From assembly GCA_902591315.1 (NCBI GenBank), contig CACJAI010000001.1, forward strand, positions 62,001-126,000: a stretch of DNA of 64,000 nucleotides, written 5' to 3'. The position numbers were made by a program, and so were the translations under genes. The first letter of the stretch is position 1. Each line of letters starts with the position of its first letter. The notes under the pieces are model-generated. The model was not told the DNA's origin. It saw nothing but the letters and a program-made list of their open reading frames with translations, and did no database searches. This document shows positions 52,882 to 63,868 of this stretch, in pieces. The DNA is from an uncultured Alphaproteobacteria bacterium. Its GTDB lineage: Bacteria > Pseudomonadota > Alphaproteobacteria > HIMB59.

Positions 52882-53589
52882 ATGATCTTATACTCCAAAG
52901 ATTTTCTACTAGATGGTAAAATTGTATATTATCAATTAAAGAAAGGCTATAGGAGTGGTATTGAGCCTATTATTTTAGCTTCTTATGCAAAAAAAAAGCA
53001 CAATAAAATTTTAGATATGGGATCTGGTTGTGGTTCTATTTCCCTAATTGCTGCTTATAGAAATCCAGAATCTGAAGTCATTGGTTTTGAAAAAAATGAA
53101 ACTCACCATAAAATTTCAATTTTAAATCATAAAGAGAATAATTTTAAAAATTTAAAATTTATAATTCATGACAATTGTATTTTTGATAAAAAATATGAGA
53201 GTTACTTTGATTTAATTTTATCAAATCCTCCTTTTTATTTTGCTGATAAAGTAATAAAGTCCAAAAATCCCTCCATCAATGCCTCAAAATATATAACTGA
53301 GTCAAATTTGGAAAAATGGATTAATAACATAATTCTCTATTTAAAGATAAAAGGAACAGCATTTATAATAAACAGATTTGAAAACGTGGATTTTATGTTA
53401 GATATATTGAAAAAATTTAATCTAGAAGTGATTATAACACCCTTATTATCTTTTGAAGGGACAAAACCTAAAAATGCCCTTTTAAAAATCACTAAAAGTA
53501 ATTATTTTATAGAGAAAACATCAAATGCAATTATAATCCACGATAATTTATCAAAGTACTCTAAAGATATAGAAAAATGGTTTAAATAA
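52882..53589 (+). CDS. tRNA1(Val) methyltransferase-like SAM methyltransferase
   Basis: ILDMGSGCGSISLIAAYRNP; DLILSNPPFYF; true ATG probably 52882. Confidence 0.8.
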   Translation: MILYSKDFLLDGKIVYYQLKKGYRSGIEPIILASYAKKKHNKILDMGSGCGSISLIAAYRNPESEVIGFEKNETHHKISILNHKENNFKNLKFIIHDNCIFDKKYESYFDLILSNPPFYFADKVIKSKNPSINASKYITESNLEKWINNIILYLKIKGTAFIINRFENVDFMLDILKKFNLEVIITPLLSFEGTKPKNALLKITKSNYFIEKTSNAIIIHDNLSKYSKDIEKWFK

Positions 53590-54383
53590 TGTTCAGTTCT
53601 AATAAAACAATAATATCAATAGACCTCAAAGGAATGATTGCATCTGGAAGTAGAGCGCCATTAAATATGGACAATCTAAATGGACTTTTTATAAAAATAA
53701 TGAAAATGAAATTTGATGCACTATCAATCGTTATTAACTCTCCTGGTGGCTCTCCAGTGCAATCATCTTTAATTGCACAAAAAATAAGAGAAATATCAGA
53801 TAAGAAAAAAGTTAAATGTTATTGTTTCGTAGAGGATGTTGCTGCATCCGGTGGGTATTGGCTTGCATGTGCAGCAGATGAGTTATATGCAGATGTAAAT
53901 TCTATTGTTGGTTCAATAGGTGTTATATCAGGTGGTTTTGGATTTACGGACCTAATTAAAAAAATAGGTGTAGAGAGAAGGATATTTACAGCTGGAGAGA
54001 ATAAAAGCTTTTTGGATCCATTTTTAAAAGTAAATAGAAAAGATGAAGAAAAATTGAAAAAACTTCAAAAGCTAATACACGAAAATTTTATTGATTGGGT
54101 ATCCTCGAGAAGAAAAAAGAAAATTAGTGATAAAAATAAAAAAATTATATTCTCTGGTTCCTTTTGGTTAGCTAATGAGGCAAAAGAATTAGGTTTAATT
54201 GATGGAATTGCATCTGAGTCATCTTTTTTTAAAAGTAAATTTGGTGAAAAGACTAAAATTAAAAAAATAAAACAACCAAAGTCTCTAAAACAAAAGCTTG
54301 GTCTTGGTATTAATTCTTTAAATAGTGAGGATTTAATTACTAAATTAAAAGAAGAGTTTCTTTTTAACAAATTTGGTATCTGA
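53589..54383 (+). CDS. S49 family (SppA-like) serine peptidase
   Basis: VINSPGGSPVQSSLIAQKIR; VEDVAASGGYWLACAADE; VGSIGVISGGFG. Confidence 0.9.
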   Translation: MFSSNKTIISIDLKGMIASGSRAPLNMDNLNGLFIKIMKMKFDALSIVINSPGGSPVQSSLIAQKIREISDKKKVKCYCFVEDVAASGGYWLACAADELYADVNSIVGSIGVISGGFGFTDLIKKIGVERRIFTAGENKSFLDPFLKVNRKDEEKLKKLQKLIHENFIDWVSSRRKKKISDKNKKIIFSGSFWLANEAKELGLIDGIASESSFFKSKFGEKTKIKKIKQPKSLKQKLGLGINSLNSEDLITKLKEEFLFNKFGI

Positions 54384-54386
54384 TCA

Positions 54387-55736
54387 ATGACAACAGAAAA
54401 TATGGAAGACTTAGTATCTCTATGTAAGAGAAGAGGGTTTATTTTTCCATCAAATGACATCTACGGTGGCATGAAAGGTCTCTATGATTTTGGACCTATG
54501 GGTGTAGAGCTAAAATTAAATTTAAAATCAGCCTGGTGGAAATCAATAGTCTATGAAAGAGATGATGTTGAGGGATTGGACTCAACTATTTTAACCTCAC
54601 CTACTGTTTTAAAATATTCAGGTCACGAGGATACATTTTCTGATCCTTTAGTTGATTGCAAGAAATGTAAATCAAGATGGAGGGCTGATCAACTTGAAGA
54701 CGGAAAATGTCCAAATTGTAAATCAACTGATTTAACTGATCCTAGACCATTTAATTTAATGTTTAAAACAGCTATTGGTCCTGTAGATGACGGGAGTTCA
54801 TTTGCATATTTGAGACCAGAAACTGCTCAGCAAATATTCGTAAATTTCAAAAATGTTGTCGACTCAACCAGTAGGGTACCTCCTTTTGGAATAGCTCAAA
54901 TTGGAAAAGCATTTAGAAATGAAATCACTCCGAGAAACTTTATTTTCAGAGTTAGAGAATTTGAACAAATGGAACTTGAGTATTTTGTTAAACCTGGCTC
55001 TGATGAGAGTTGGCATAAATATTGGGTAGATAAACGTTTAAATTGGTGGGCTGATCAAGGTGTCAAATCAGAGAAATTAAAATTACTCGAGGTAGAAAAA
55101 AAAGATCTATCACATTACTCCAAAGCAACTTTTGATATTATGTATGACTTTCCACATGGCCTTGAGGAACTTGAGGGTATTGCAAATAGAACTGATTTTG
55201 ATTTAGGATCACATTCTAAAAATCAAAAAGATTTTAATATTAAAGCTAAAGTTCAAGAAAATAAAAATTCTACAACAAAATTAGCTATTCAAGATTTAGA
55301 AAATAATGAATGGTTTGTACCATACGTCATAGAGCCTTCAGCTGGTGTTGAAAGAGGTGTTTTGGCAGTTTTAAACGAAGCTTATACTTCAGAGGAAGAA
55401 AATAAGAGAACATTGTTAAAACTCAAACCTCATTTATCACCAATTAAAGCTGCGGTCATTCCTCTTAAGAGAAATAATTCTGACTTGGTCAATACAGCAA
55501 ATAGTGTCAAATCAGAGTTACAATCACTTGGTCTAGGCAGAGTTATGGTTGAAAATACAGGAAATATTGGAAAAAATTATCGTAGACATGATGAGATTGG
55601 GACACCTTTGTGTGTTACTATTGATTTTGAAACTTTAGAAAATCAAACAGTTACTGTACGAGATAGAGATACTATGAAACAAGAAAAAGTATCACTTTCT
55701 GAAATAGCAAATTATTACTCTCGATATTTTAAATAA
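54387..55736 (+). CDS. glyS: Glycine--tRNA ligase, single-chain (homodimeric-type)
   Basis: [69 protein letters not shown]. Confidence 0.93.
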   Translation: MTTENMEDLVSLCKRRGFIFPSNDIYGGMKGLYDFGPMGVELKLNLKSAWWKSIVYERDDVEGLDSTILTSPTVLKYSGHEDTFSDPLVDCKKCKSRWRADQLEDGKCPNCKSTDLTDPRPFNLMFKTAIGPVDDGSSFAYLRPETAQQIFVNFKNVVDSTSRVPPFGIAQIGKAFRNEITPRNFIFRVREFEQMELEYFVKPGSDESWHKYWVDKRLNWWADQGVKSEKLKLLEVEKKDLSHYSKATFDIMYDFPHGLEELEGIANRTDFDLGSHSKNQKDFNIKAKVQENKNSTTKLAIQDLENNEWFVPYVIEPSAGVERGVLAVLNEAYTSEEENKRTLLKLKPHLSPIKAAVIPLKRNNSDLVNTANSVKSELQSLGLGRVMVENTGNIGKNYRRHDEIGTPLCVTIDFETLENQTVTVRDRDTMKQEKVSLSEIANYYSRYFK

Positions 55737-55737
55737 T

Positions 55738-56316
55738 TTATTTATTAACTCTAGGCTCCCTGAGTATGTAATAATTATTTATTTGTAATAATATTTCTGA
55801 ATTAGTTGGAAGTTTTTGAGGTTTTTTCTCATACACTTTAATTGAAAGTTTTTTTTTATTTAGTTGTCGATGTTTAATCCTCGAAACTACCTCTTGACCT
55901 ACAAAGCATCCTTTCGAATAGTCTACTAATTCATCATTGACTTCAGATGGAAGTAAAGAGGATTGTTTAAGCAGGTTTGAGTCAATTATTCCAGTTGAAA
56001 GTTGATCTAAAATATAATTTTTATCAAATTCTCTTTTATCAACTTTTTCAATACTGAGTTTTACGTCAGATAACAATGCATATTTATTTAAGAATGTAGG
56101 CAAATCATTTTGATCATTCGAGCAAACTAATTCATATGACTCGTCTGATTTAGTAATTATTATTTCATATAGAATCTTTCCTTGTGGAGATAGTATATAG
56201 CTCTTTAACTCTTCCTTTAATTTAGTTAAGTCATTGGTAATTATATTTTGAAGGAAATCAAATCTTTCTTCCCCAAATACTCTAATTTTTATTGGATTAA
56301 GTGTTTCAATTTGCAT
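55738..56316 (-). CDS. Folate-binding YgfZ/GcvT-like protein (short)
   Basis: YSKGCFVGQEVVSRIKHR signature. Confidence 0.88.
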   Translation of the reverse strand: MQIETLNPIKIRVFGEERFDFLQNIITNDLTKLKEELKSYILSPQGKILYEIIITKSDESYELVCSNDQNDLPTFLNKYALLSDVKLSIEKVDKREFDKNYILDQLSTGIIDSNLLKQSSLLPSEVNDELVDYSKGCFVGQEVVSRIKHRQLNKKKLSIKVYEKKPQKLPTNSEILLQINNYYILREPRVNK

Positions 56317-56342
56317 GTAATATATTATCTATATGTATATAT

Positions 56343-57263
56343 ATGCATTTACTATTTATTTCTTCAAATAGAATAGGTGACTCCTTAATTAACCTTCAAG
56401 TTTTAAATAATTACATCAGAAAATATAAGAAAAATATTGAGGTAACATTAGTTTCTGGTCCTTTACCAATGCCTATTTATGATGATTATTCTATGATTTC
56501 TAGAAGGATTAATCTTACTAAACAAAAATATAATCTACATTGGTTAAAACTCTATAAAGAACTTTCACCACTTAAATTCGATGAAATAGTAGATTTTAGA
56601 TCCTCGATCATTGGTTATTTTTTGAGAGTAAAAAAAAGAAATATATTCAAAATGAAAAAGGGTAAAAATATTTATGAACAAATACATAACAGATTTGATA
56701 CTGATCTAAAAAAAGATTTTAAAATATTGATCGATAGAGTTCGTAATATTTTTCCAAATTCAAATTATGCGTGTCTAGCACCATTTACAAATTGGCCACC
56801 AAAAGAATGGCCTTCAGAACAATTTGTTAAAATAGCAAAATATCTAATTGAAAAAGGCATTGATAAAATATTTATTTTAGGATCAGAAAATGAAAGTTCA
56901 AAATTTCATCACTTTGACTCAGAACTAGGCGATAAAGTAATTAATAGATGTGGTAAGCAACATATTCTCAACGATTATGGTTTACTTCAAAAATCAAGGT
57001 TATTTATTGGAAATGACTCATCCATGATGCATATGGCTTCATTGAGTAAAACTCCAACAATTGGTCTTTTTGGTCCCACAAATGATAATATTTATTTTCC
57101 TAAAATTTTTGATCATTGTCATCTTGTTAGGTCATCAGAGTCATATGAAAGCCTTGTTAGTAAAACTCAAAACTATACTTTAAATAATTGTTTAATGAAT
57201 GATGTGTCTTATAATCAAGTAATTGATAAAATAGATTATATTTTAAATGCTCAAAATTTTTAA
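56343..57263 (+). CDS. Glycosyltransferase family 9 (heptosyltransferase-like)
   Basis: ISSNRIGDSLINLQVL; FIGNDSSMMHMASLSKTPTIGLFGPTN; start ATG 56343. Confidence 0.85.
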   Translation: MHLLFISSNRIGDSLINLQVLNNYIRKYKKNIEVTLVSGPLPMPIYDDYSMISRRINLTKQKYNLHWLKLYKELSPLKFDEIVDFRSSIIGYFLRVKKRNIFKMKKGKNIYEQIHNRFDTDLKKDFKILIDRVRNIFPNSNYACLAPFTNWPPKEWPSEQFVKIAKYLIEKGIDKIFILGSENESSKFHHFDSELGDKVINRCGKQHILNDYGLLQKSRLFIGNDSSMMHMASLSKTPTIGLFGPTNDNIYFPKIFDHCHLVRSSESYESLVSKTQNYTLNNCLMNDVSYNQVIDKIDYILNAQNF

Positions 57264-58260
57264 GCCTTGCGATTTTCATGTACATCTAAGAGAGGGCCAA
57301 CTTTTAAAATACGTATTAAAAGAAAATAATAAAAATTTTCAAAAAATTTTAGTTATGCCTAATTTAATAAAGCCAATTACTAATAAAAATATTTTATCAA
57401 AGTATAGATCCTTCGTTTTAAATAATAATAACAATACTGAAATTCTTTTTACAATCTATTTAAACCAAGACTGCTCTATTATTGATTTAAAAAATATGGT
57501 TAATGAAAAATTATTTTTTGCAGCTAAATTATATCCTCTTCATGCCACTACTAATTCTTCATCAGGAGTAAAAGACATCAAAAAAATGTCTAAATATTTC
57601 GAATTTTTAGAAAATAATAAAATACCATTATGCTTGCATGGTGAACACATTCATGAAAATGATGATCCTTATGAGCGTGAAAAAAGATTTCTTGATTTTG
57701 AGTTATCTTGGTTAGTAAAAAATTTTAAAGGTTTAAAGATAACTTTAGAACATATAACAACTAAAGATTCTGTAGATTTTGTAAAATCGCACAAAAACAT
57801 TGCAGCTACTATAACAACACATCATTTACTTGAAAATACAAACACTTTTCTTGGAAATTTTTTAAGACCAGAAATATTTTGTAAACCTGTAATTAAAAGT
57901 GTAAATCACCAAAAATCATTATTAAATGCTGCTCTTTCTGGCAATTCAAAATTTTTCTTTGGTTCTGACTCAGCTCCACATCTTAAAAATCGCAAATTTA
58001 ATGAGTTTTGTTGTGCTGGTGTATATTCCACAAAATATTCTGTCTCAAATATATTGGAGCTCTTTTACACCTCAAAAAAGTCAAATAATTTAAATAAATT
58101 TTTGACAATTAATGGATGTAAACATTATAACCTTAAGTTTGATGACACTCTAATTTCATATTCTAGAAAAAAAGATTTTACATTTAAAAAATACTCTAAA
58201 TTCAAAAACGACAGTTTAATTAACTATAATCACTTTAAAAATTACTGGTCTAAAAACTAG
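57247..58260 (+). CDS. pyrC: Dihydroorotase (homodimeric type)
   Basis: PCDFHVHLREGQLL; LYPLHATTNS; LCLHGE; FFGSDSAPH. Confidence 0.93.
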   Translation: MLKIFKPCDFHVHLREGQLLKYVLKENNKNFQKILVMPNLIKPITNKNILSKYRSFVLNNNNNTEILFTIYLNQDCSIIDLKNMVNEKLFFAAKLYPLHATTNSSSGVKDIKKMSKYFEFLENNKIPLCLHGEHIHENDDPYEREKRFLDFELSWLVKNFKGLKITLEHITTKDSVDFVKSHKNIAATITTHHLLENTNTFLGNFLRPEIFCKPVIKSVNHQKSLLNAALSGNSKFFFGSDSAPHLKNRKFNEFCCAGVYSTKYSVSNILELFYTSKKSNNLNKFLTINGCKHYNLKFDDTLISYSRKKDFTFKKYSKFKNDSLINYNHFKNYWSKN

Positions 58261-59288
58261 ATTAGGACTTTTGTAAAATGGCCCATTTTTCTGCCAGTTT
58301 TTGACTCTTTTTTGTGATAATCATGAAAATATTCATTTTCTTTGAATGATTTCTCACGATAGTTATAAATATCGTCCCCTAGAATATTTATCATTTCAGA
58401 TTTAGATTTTAATGAAGGCTCTACCTTTTCAAGATCACATACAGATCTGATATGAGACTCAAATTGACTAACATTGTATGACTCAATAGTTAGATGTCCT
58501 GAGTTGTGAACTCTGGGAGCAATTTCATTTAATAATAATTTTTTTTCTTCATTTATAAAAAATTCTAAACAAAAAGTTCCAACATAGCTTATTTTTTCTG
58601 CAAAATTATAAGCATGGTTTGTCGCTTCTTTAATGATCGATTTCTCTGAGTTAGCTGGTGAAAATGATTTGAAAAGAATTTGATTTTTATGAATATTTTC
58701 AATTGGTTGATAGGTAAAAATAGTACCATCTTTATACCTGACAGCAATGATAGAGATTTCTTGTTGTAATTTAATTTTTTTTTCCAAAATATACTCATTA
58801 TTTGGTATGTCAGATATATCTTTATAACAATTAATTACTATTTGGCCTTTACCATCATATCCAAGTTTGCGAGTCTTCAATATTGCAGGAAAAAATTTAG
58901 GATCAACTGATTTTAAATCAGATGTATTGTTAATTTCCAAATAGGGAACAGTAGGGATATTAATCTTATTTACATAATTTTTTTCAGTTAATCGATCTTG
59001 AATAATTTGATTAATTTCAGAACTAGGTGAAATTTTAATCTTTTGTTCAATATATGATAAAGTTTTAAAAGGGATATTTTCAAACTCATAAGTCACAAAA
59101 TCACATTTTTTAATAAAATTATCTATCTCGTGAAAATCATCATACTTTTTTATTAAGAAGTGATTTGCATATTTAATTGCTGGGGAGTCATCAGTATCAG
59201 AGTATATAAAAGTTTGAATATTTAATTTACTAGCCACTTGGCATAACATCATACCTAATTGACCTCCACCTAAGATACCGATGATCAT
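58257..59288 (-). CDS. purK: N5-carboxyaminoimidazole ribonucleotide synthase
   Basis: IGILGGGQLGMMLCQVASKL; NEIAPRVHNSGHLTIE. Confidence 0.94.
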   Translation of the reverse strand: MIIGILGGGQLGMMLCQVASKLNIQTFIYSDTDDSPAIKYANHFLIKKYDDFHEIDNFIKKCDFVTYEFENIPFKTLSYIEQKIKISPSSEINQIIQDRLTEKNYVNKINIPTVPYLEINNTSDLKSVDPKFFPAILKTRKLGYDGKGQIVINCYKDISDIPNNEYILEKKIKLQQEISIIAVRYKDGTIFTYQPIENIHKNQILFKSFSPANSEKSIIKEATNHAYNFAEKISYVGTFCLEFFINEEKKLLLNEIAPRVHNSGHLTIESYNVSQFESHIRSVCDLEKVEPSLKSKSEMINILGDDIYNYREKSFKENEYFHDYHKKESKTGRKMGHFTKVLI

Positions 59289-59776
59289 TATCTAGGTGTC
59301 TTTTTAACTTTTTTTGTTTGAGCCAGTCTCCATTTTACTAAACTTCTTTCAATATTGGGGTCATAATTACTAATAATTGAAGCTGCATATAATGCAGCAT
59401 TTTTGGCTCCATTTTCACCAATAGCCACAGTTCCAACTGGAATGCCAAAAGGCATCTGAGCTATTGAAAGTAAACTATCTAAGCCTTTTAGTGTTTTTGA
59501 CTCAATTGGTACCCCGATTACTGGAATATGAGTTATAGCTGCAATCATGCCTGGTAAATGAGCAGACCCACCAGCTCCAGCAATAATAATCTTAATACCT
59601 CTGTCATAAGCTTGTTCAGCATACTCATAGAGTCTTTTGGGAGTTCTGTGAGCTGAAACTATTTTTTTTTCATGGACAATCTTTAATTCTTTTAGAATTT
59701 TACCCGTATGCCTAAGTGTGGACCAATCACTTTGGCTTCCCATTACTATTGAGATTTTAGGGATAGATATTTTCAT
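59288..59776 (-). CDS. purE: N5-carboxyaminoimidazole ribonucleotide mutase
   Basis: IVMGSQSDWSTLRH; SAHRTPKRLYEYA; IAGAGGSAHLPGM. Confidence 0.96.
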   Translation of the reverse strand: MKISIPKISIVMGSQSDWSTLRHTGKILKELKIVHEKKIVSAHRTPKRLYEYAEQAYDRGIKIIIAGAGGSAHLPGMIAAITHIPVIGVPIESKTLKGLDSLLSIAQMPFGIPVGTVAIGENGAKNAALYAASIISNYDPNIERSLVKWRLAQTKKVKKTPR

Positions 59777-60543
59777 TTTTTTGAAAACTTCTTTTCAGTG
59801 ATTTTGAAGTAAAGTTTATAAGGCAATACTTTACCAAATTTCATTATAGAATTAAAAGGAAAAGGGAAGGATATTTCAAAACCTTTTTTATATATTTTAC
59901 TATAAATAATCCTAGCTGCATCTTTGGGTGACATTAAATATGGCATTTTAAACGAATTTACTTTTGTAGCAGGAGTTTCTACAAATCCTGGACAGATAAG
60001 TTTTACATTGAGATTATCATGCATTTCAGATTTTATAGCCTCGGCTAGATTAATTAAAGCCGCTTTTGAGGGTCCGTATAAAATAGATTTTGGGAGACCT
60101 TTATATCCAGCTGTGGAGGACATTATTGCCAAGGTATAATTTGAATTTAGCTCGAAATTTTTTTTTATTAGCTCTATTGATAAATAAATACTTAAAACAT
60201 TGGTATCAAAAGTTGCCTTTGCATTTTCAAAGTTAAAATCATTTAGACTATCGGGGATATAAATACCTGCATTTAAAATAAATGTACTAATATTTGCATT
60301 TTTTTTAAATACCTCATCTATAATTAGCTTACTTGAGTCAAAATTTGATAAATCTATTTTTACAAACTCAAATTTTGGATTATCAATTGTTTCATTTGGT
60401 ATTTTGGTATCATCTCTTGCTAAGCCTATCACATTCCAGCCTTGTCTGAGATACTCTTCACATAGTGCGTAGCCAATCCCACTACTAGCACCTGTTATAA
60501 AAACTACTCTATCTTGTGTATTCTTTGATGAATTTTTTTGCAT
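59773..60543 (-). CDS. Short-chain dehydrogenase/reductase
   Basis: FITGASSGIGYALCEEYL; NAGIYIP; YGPSKAAL. Confidence 0.9.
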   Translation of the reverse strand: MQKNSSKNTQDRVVFITGASSGIGYALCEEYLRQGWNVIGLARDDTKIPNETIDNPKFEFVKIDLSNFDSSKLIIDEVFKKNANISTFILNAGIYIPDSLNDFNFENAKATFDTNVLSIYLSIELIKKNFELNSNYTLAIMSSTAGYKGLPKSILYGPSKAALINLAEAIKSEMHDNLNVKLICPGFVETPATKVNSFKMPYLMSPKDAARIIYSKIYKKGFEISFPFPFNSIMKFGKVLPYKLYFKITEKKFSKK

Positions 60544-61996
60544 TAGATATATGAGTACTAATTTTAGACTTGTCCATTTTATTTACAGTATAGTACATCA
60601 TAGAGAGTCTCTGATTAGTTTTAAAATAATTTTTATTTTTATATATAAAATTCCAATATAAACCATCTAATGTTTGTGTCCAATCTCCCCGACTATAATT
60701 ACTCATCTTTAGTAAGTAATTTGAACCGCATAAATATGGTTTTGTTGCAAAAATACCTCCATCGCTAAACATCCCCATTCCATAGACATTTGGTGTCATA
60801 ACCCAATCAGATGAGTCAATGAATGTCTCCATAAACCATTTATAAACTTCAGATGGCTTTAATCCAGCTAAGTTCATTATATTACTAATTATCATCAATC
60901 TTGGGATATGGTGAACATATCCACTTTTTTTTAAATTTAATATCATGTCATTTAAAATAGGAATGTTTGTTGTACCCTCATACCAATGTTTTGTTAATTT
61001 TCTGTCATTTCCAAAAAAGTTACCTTTATTAAAATCTTTATAATAGTGAATATTTAAGTATCTCATAAATTCTCTCCAACCAAAGACTTGTCTAATAAAC
61101 CCTTCGTAATTATTGATGCCAACTTTAGTATATGAAAAAGAGCTCAATTTATTGAGCACTTGTTCTGGTGTTATTAAACCTATATTTAATGGTGCACTAA
61201 TTATGCTATGATTAATGTATGGATCACTGGTGCTCACAAAATCTTCGTAATGTCCAAAGTTTTCAAGTTTACTGCTAATAAAATTATCAAGAACTTTAGA
61301 TGAGTCTTTAAAATTCATTGGAAATATTATTTTCTTTTCTAAATTTCCAAAGTGTTTTGAAAAAAATTTATCAATTAATTTTTTTATTTCCTCAAAATAT
61401 TTTGACTCAAATGTATAAGATTTAGGACTTTGATAACCTTTAGGAACTCTTTTTCTATTATCCTCATCAAAACTCCACTTATCTCCAATAGGTTTATTGT
61501 CTTTTACAAATATTTGAAAACTTTTCCGAACATTGCTATAAAAATTAGCAAGTTGAGGTTTTTTTGTAGTAACCATATCTTTATAATCGGTTCTACTAAC
61601 AAGGAACATAGGAGATTTATGAAAAATTAGTTCAATTTTGCTATTTTTACAAAATTGCTCAAATTTAATTCTGAATTCTAAGTCTTCTATTTCGAAGATA
61701 TTAATTTTAGAAATGTTTTTTTTACTTAAGAAGCTTTTTAGACCAGCAAAATAGTCTTTGAAATTAGAAATATTTTTATCAAGAGAAATATAATTTACTT
61801 TAAAATTATTTTTTTTTAGATAGTCCCTGTATTCCCTCATTGATGCCAAAAAATAATAAATTTTTTGTTTGTGATGTTTAAAATAACTACAAAGGCCCAT
61901 ATCCTCTTGTATAAAAAAATCACATGAGTTTTTAAATTCTGTTAAGTACTTCTTATCAAATAGTTGATTTCCAAGAACTACAAAGCATTCCTTCAT
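60509..61996 (-). CDS. Cryptochrome/photolyase family protein (COG3046/FeS-BCP-related)
   Basis: VVLGNQLFDKKYLTEF; EDMGLCSYFKHHKQKIYYFLASMREY; VYGMGMFSDGGIFATKPYLCGSNYLLKMSNY. Confidence 0.88.
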   Translation of the reverse strand: MKECFVVLGNQLFDKKYLTEFKNSCDFFIQEDMGLCSYFKHHKQKIYYFLASMREYRDYLKKNNFKVNYISLDKNISNFKDYFAGLKSFLSKKNISKINIFEIEDLEFRIKFEQFCKNSKIELIFHKSPMFLVSRTDYKDMVTTKKPQLANFYSNVRKSFQIFVKDNKPIGDKWSFDEDNRKRVPKGYQSPKSYTFESKYFEEIKKLIDKFFSKHFGNLEKKIIFPMNFKDSSKVLDNFISSKLENFGHYEDFVSTSDPYINHSIISAPLNIGLITPEQVLNKLSSFSYTKVGINNYEGFIRQVFGWREFMRYLNIHYYKDFNKGNFFGNDRKLTKHWYEGTTNIPILNDMILNLKKSGYVHHIPRLMIISNIMNLAGLKPSEVYKWFMETFIDSSDWVMTPNVYGMGMFSDGGIFATKPYLCGSNYLLKMSNYSRGDWTQTLDGLYWNFIYKNKNYFKTNQRLSMMYYTVNKMDKSKISTHISNAKKFIKEYTR

Positions 61997-62006
61997 TTTG
62001 TTTTTA

Positions 62007-62708
62007 TTATTTTGTGATTAAAGTTGATCTTCCACCATCAAGTTGGAAGTTTTGTCCTGTAATCCATGATGATTTTTTAGATACCAAGAAAGAAGCCAAA
62101 TTACCTATGTCATCACCTGTTCCAAGTCTTGACATAGGGTGAAGTTTTCCAATTCCTTCAGCAACCTTTTCATTAGAAACCATAAAATTTGACATTTTGG
62201 AAAAAGATAGGCTAGGAGATATTGTATTAAATCTTATCTTCGGAGCATAGTCTGCGGCTAAAGAATTTGATAAACCAATTAATGCACTTTTTGCAGAGGA
62301 GATTGCTGTATGATTTTTAAAACCTCTAACAGCTGCTATTGATGAAAAAAATACTACTGAAGATGAATCCGACATCTTAGTTATGCAATGATTAAGGAAA
62401 TGAACGATATTATAAAAATTATCATCCATTATTTTTTTAAAATCATCAACAGAGGTGTTTGAGAAAGGTTTTAAGTTTATCGAGCCAATGGCAAAGATTA
62501 TGCCAGATATTTCGTAGTTAATTGATTTTATGAAACTTTCTGTATTCGTGTAAGCATTAATATCTAGAACATTTTTTTCAAAATTACCTTCAACATCACT
62601 ATCAAATTCGCTTCTTGATATTAGAACTAAATCATTATCATCTTTTAGGTTGTTAACACATGATTTGCCAACAGAACCATTTGCACCAATAACTAGAATT
62701 TTACCCAT
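62007..62708 (-). CDS. Short-chain dehydrogenase/reductase
   Basis: ILVIGANGSVGKSC; SSIAAVRGFKNHTAISSAKSALIG; ITGQNFQLDGG. Confidence 0.88.
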   Translation of the reverse strand: MGKILVIGANGSVGKSCVNNLKDDNDLVLISRSEFDSDVEGNFEKNVLDINAYTNTESFIKSINYEISGIIFAIGSINLKPFSNTSVDDFKKIMDDNFYNIVHFLNHCITKMSDSSSVVFFSSIAAVRGFKNHTAISSAKSALIGLSNSLAADYAPKIRFNTISPSLSFSKMSNFMVSNEKVAEGIGKLHPMSRLGTGDDIGNLASFLVSKKSSWITGQNFQLDGGRSTLITK

Positions 62709-62740
62709 GCAGTTTATACAAAATGTAACCCTAATTAGAT

Positions 62741-63760
62741 TTAATTCTTAAGTATTTGAAGGCTATAACAAGTAGCTGATACAAACAATAAAGTGCCTAT
62801 TATTTGATGGATAGAACCCAAAGAGACTTGAACATTACTCAAAACAACAAAAACACCAATAAATAACTGAATTAAAACTAGAAATAGCACAATCAGGAAA
62901 TGGATTTTTTGATATTTATTTTCAATTCCCTTAAAATGTTTAAAGCACATATAAAGAATTGTTAAAAATGATAAATAAGCTAAGGCTCTATGAAAAAAAT
63001 GTATGAAGACACTGTTATCAAAAAAACCAAAAAGTCGATCCTCAATAAAAATTAAATTTTCAGGAATGTAATTATCTCCCATTTTGGGCCAAGTATTAAA
63101 TGATTTTCCAGCATCTAAACCAGCCATAAAAGCACCGTAAATTACTGTAAAAAAAATTATTATATTAAAAAAAATAAAAAAAGTTTTATGTGAGCTAAAA
63201 TTATTTTTATAAATTCCAATATCAAGCCTTTTCAAGAAAAGATAAGCAATTAAAGAGAGAATTATTTGAGCTATAATTAAGTGAACGGCAAGTCTTAAAT
63301 GGCTAACGTATGGATTAACATCTAATCCACTTTTTACCATCCACCATCCGATAATACCTTGTGCCCCTCCAAGAAAAAGAAGGAATGAATATGAGTATAA
63401 CTCTTCATTAGAAAAGTATTTTTTCAAAGCAAAGTAAATAAAAGGGATGATAAAAATAATTCCTATTAGTCTTCCCAATACTCTATGTCCATATTCCCAC
63501 CAAAAGATGTATTTAAACTCTGATAGTGTCATGTTTATATTTTTTATTTGATATTCAGGATATTGCTTATAGTCTTCAAAAACTTTTAACCAATCTCCAT
63601 GGGATAAAGGGGGTATTGTTCCCATAAATAATCTCCAATCAACCATGGACAAACCAGACTCAGTTAATCTTGTCAAACCACCAACAATGATCATCAGCAA
63701 TATAATTGACATGAGACTTGCAAGCCAAAGACTTATCTGAAAATTCTCGGATTTATACAT
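62741..63760 (-). CDS. ctaA: Heme A synthase (COX15/CtaA)
   Basis: GGLTRLTESGLSMVDWRLFMGTIPPLS; EYGHRVLGRLIG; FFHRALAYLSF; IHQIIGTLLF. Confidence 0.94.
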   Translation of the reverse strand: MYKSENFQISLWLASLMSIILLMIIVGGLTRLTESGLSMVDWRLFMGTIPPLSHGDWLKVFEDYKQYPEYQIKNINMTLSEFKYIFWWEYGHRVLGRLIGIIFIIPFIYFALKKYFSNEELYSYSFLLFLGGAQGIIGWWMVKSGLDVNPYVSHLRLAVHLIIAQIILSLIAYLFLKRLDIGIYKNNFSSHKTFFIFFNIIIFFTVIYGAFMAGLDAGKSFNTWPKMGDNYIPENLIFIEDRLFGFFDNSVFIHFFHRALAYLSFLTILYMCFKHFKGIENKYQKIHFLIVLFLVLIQLFIGVFVVLSNVQVSLGSIHQIIGTLLFVSATCYSLQILKN

Positions 63761-63868
63761 CTAATCTAAATTTATAATTTTTTAGAATATATTTAGTATA
63801 TTAATTTTAGTCGCATTAAGCCTGTCTAACTGATAGATCTTATAGTCTAAATATTTAAAAATTTCAAA

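Noticed and set aside
54065-54460. 131-aa antisense ORF over S49 peptidase/glyRS junction
   Set aside because: Shadow ORF; both plus-strand genes are well supported.
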